Notes under the pieces: model-generated | The model's database searches: none | Seen by the model: only the letters and a program-made list of their open reading frames with translations | Told to the model about the DNA's origin: nothing | Program-made: the position numbers and the translations under genes | Part shown: in pieces, positions 62,044 through 64,000 of the stretch | How positions within the stretch are numbered: the stretch's first letter is position 1 | Layout of the letters: the number at the start of each line of letters is the position of its first letter | Origin: Cololabis saira | Taxonomy: Eukaryota > Chordata > Actinopteri > Beloniformes > Belonidae | Length of the DNA: 64,000 nt | Direction of reading: 5' to 3' | Assembly (NCBI RefSeq): GCF_033807715.1 | Contig: NC_084607.1 | Coordinates: 12,874,941-12,938,940, forward strand

Positions 62044-64000
62044 CTGTTTGGGAGAGATGAAGAATGTGATGTGGATGAAGAAAATTGATTATAAAATCAA
62101 TGACAGTCAAGGAACTTTCAATAGGGACATCTCATTTTTAATCCAATCACACGTGAACCGTGATCTATTTGTTTTGGTTTATCTCTGACGTCAATATCAA
62201 TCACCCCTGCTAAGTTCTATGTTCAAAATTACAGGTGTTAGCTTAGGGAAAAAAACAAACAGACTTAAATGACCCTGCAGGTTACTCAGTGTATCACCAT
62301 GAGATGAGATAATGCCAGAACCTGGGCCTTTTTCGCTGAGAAGCATCAATATCTGTTATCTTATAGCAAAGTAAACAAAGCTTTCCTCTGGGAAAAAAAG
62401 TTCAACACATTAGGAACGGAAAAAAAAGACAACTTATTACTTATCATTTGACTGTGAATCAGTGAAAAATGACAAATGATTACTTGCCTCTGCAGACAAA
62501 CACTGTGCATGACTCATTTTAATGCAGACAAACTCATGAAAACAAAGATTGTGCAATTGTCAGCAAATGAGACTTTTTTAAATGGACACAAAGGAGAGAG
62601 CAAGCGAACATAAACACGGTTGTGACAGAGTGAACAGTCGGGGTCAGAGTTTCTAGAAGAAGCCACGCCTGGTATAGGGTATACAACTGATATTGGCCTC
62701 CGAACTTTACACTCTGTGCCGCACTAACCTACATGTAACACAGGAAACTATCATGCGCATTGCGCAGCGCTGCTATCAGAGCAGCGTTGACTTGGCTTCC
62801 GCGGTTTCCGTCACATTTCGTGTTCTGCTGGCACTTGGTTGACAGATGTTACCTAAAAAGGGAAAGAGAGGCTGTGCTGTTGCACAATGGCAATGAGCAG
62901 AAGTAAACAATTTCTAATTCCCACACTCAAATCTACCTGTTGTCTTTGGCAGGTTACAGCAAACCCCTCACCTGATTCTTGTTTCAACATAAACAGGATT
63001 GTATAACTAAGATTAGAAAAGGTATTACTGTGTTTTGGAATTTAGACTCTGCTGGGCTTTATTATGTTATTTTGACTAAATCCCAGAATTTCGTGACGCA
63101 AGTCGACGAAGCCAGAGCTAATCTATGAGAGTGCTTCAATCAAAATCTTATATAACATGTCTTTATGAGCTAGATGTGCTTTTACATCCAGTTAGAACTT
63201 ATTTTTATTATTTAGGTGGCAGCTGTCCATATAAGAAACAGGAAGATTTATGAATTGGTAGAGAGGTAAAGAGGAGATCCATTGTTCTTGTGGTTCCTGG
63301 AGGAAATACTCCTGGGCAGCTTAAACATTCTTCAATGAACCACACTACACAAGAAACACAGGCATTCTGGGGCTTTCATAGAGCTTTATTCATGTCACTG
63401 CAACTAATTGTTACTCCATGCACGATGCAATATGTAATCTCTGTTGGATTTCTGAAAGAACAGAGCAGATCAGTTCCATTTCTCACATGTGGCATTACTG
63501 AAAGCAGCTCAAAGCAAAAGGACCAAATCTGCTCAATCAGTGCTGGGAGGGAGAGAGAAGCTGCTATTGTTTTGCTCATCTATTTCACAGCAATAAATCC
63601 CATCACACCCCAAAGAGAGAGAGAGAGAGAGAGAGAGAAAAAATGTCAACTAAACTTTGCACAGTGGTGAAATGCTGGCAGTCATGACTTCACCCATCTA
63701 AGACTGTAATTATAGGATGCATACAAAAAGGGGTTCGTAGCTACGACTCACTGTAATTCTACAGGCAATTATGAACTTCTGCACTAAGTCAAGACAAAAC
63801 TTGTCACCGAGGTCTTGAGGCAAACTCCTTCCAGCAGGGGTGTGTTAGCTGAAGTGATCAATGAAATTAAAAAGAGTTTGCATTTGATTCAAATGTCTAC
63901 AGAGCCAGTGATAATAGTTCAGAAGTAGGACAGTGTCAAAGTGGTGCACCCCAACTACCCTGTGTGCACCAATGAAGACTTTAAACATGGCCCTTGCTTG
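62044..64000 (-). other. rdh8: rdh8 upstream intron (partial)
   Basis: Sequence before the first rdh8 exon in the window. No segment coding for the TGxxxGIG motif was found. Contains a (GA)n run at 63614-63640. A CG-containing patch at 62755-62812 is not obviously a promoter. Probably intron, or intron plus upstream DNA. Confidence 0.5.
63614..63640. repeat. (GA)n microsatellite
   Basis: About 13 GA units. Confidence 0.9.

Overview
The window looks like a teleost fish chromosome. The evidence is a vertebrate-type Notch gene with short introns, many long (CA)n microsatellites, and several fish-style non-autonomous hAT and palindromic DNA transposons with intact target-site duplications. Two protein genes are recognised, both on the minus strand and both cut by a window edge.

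Region 1 (1-27446, minus strand): notch3. I resolved 30 coding exons with consistent splice phases, giving 1894 codons from the start Met to the second part of the ankyrin domain. The remaining ankyrin repeats, transactivation domain and PEST tail lie off the left edge. The protein has a signal peptide, 35 EGF repeats, three LNR modules, a heterodimerisation domain with a furin site (RLKR), one membrane segment, a RAM region and the start of the ankyrin repeats. Intracellular motifs ([19 protein letters not shown], the RLLDAGAD ankyrin motif) identify it as Notch3 rather than Notch1 or Notch2. Several introns carry transposons: two near-identical palindromic TA-flanked elements, two hAT elements with 8-bp duplications lying about 20 nt from splice sites, and a LINE-like 3' tail beside another donor. 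The 9.8-kb intron 2 contains, on the plus strand, an unidentified 137-codon ORF with a signal peptide and nine cysteines, preceded by two TATA boxes and followed by an AATAAA. It is the best candidate here for an undescribed gene.

Region 2 (27447-59386): about 32 kb of intergenic sequence between two same-strand genes. I see no convincing multi-exon gene. It holds the notch3 upstream region with one RBPJ-type site, five long dinucleotide repeats, a palindromic 521-bp element, two further hAT elements (one with a nested SINE-like sequence), a LINE reverse-transcriptase fragment and another LINE-like tail. One GC-rich minus-strand ORF near 52.2 kb is of uncertain status.

Region 3 (59387-64000, minus strand): the last five coding exons of a short-chain dehydrogenase that matches retinol dehydrogenase 8 (all-trans-retinol dehydrogenase of photoreceptors), with its YxxxK active site and cysteine-rich C-terminal anchor. 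Its first exon, carrying the nucleotide-binding glycine motif, is not in the window and should lie to the right. The two genes have no functional link that can be seen here; they are linear neighbours.
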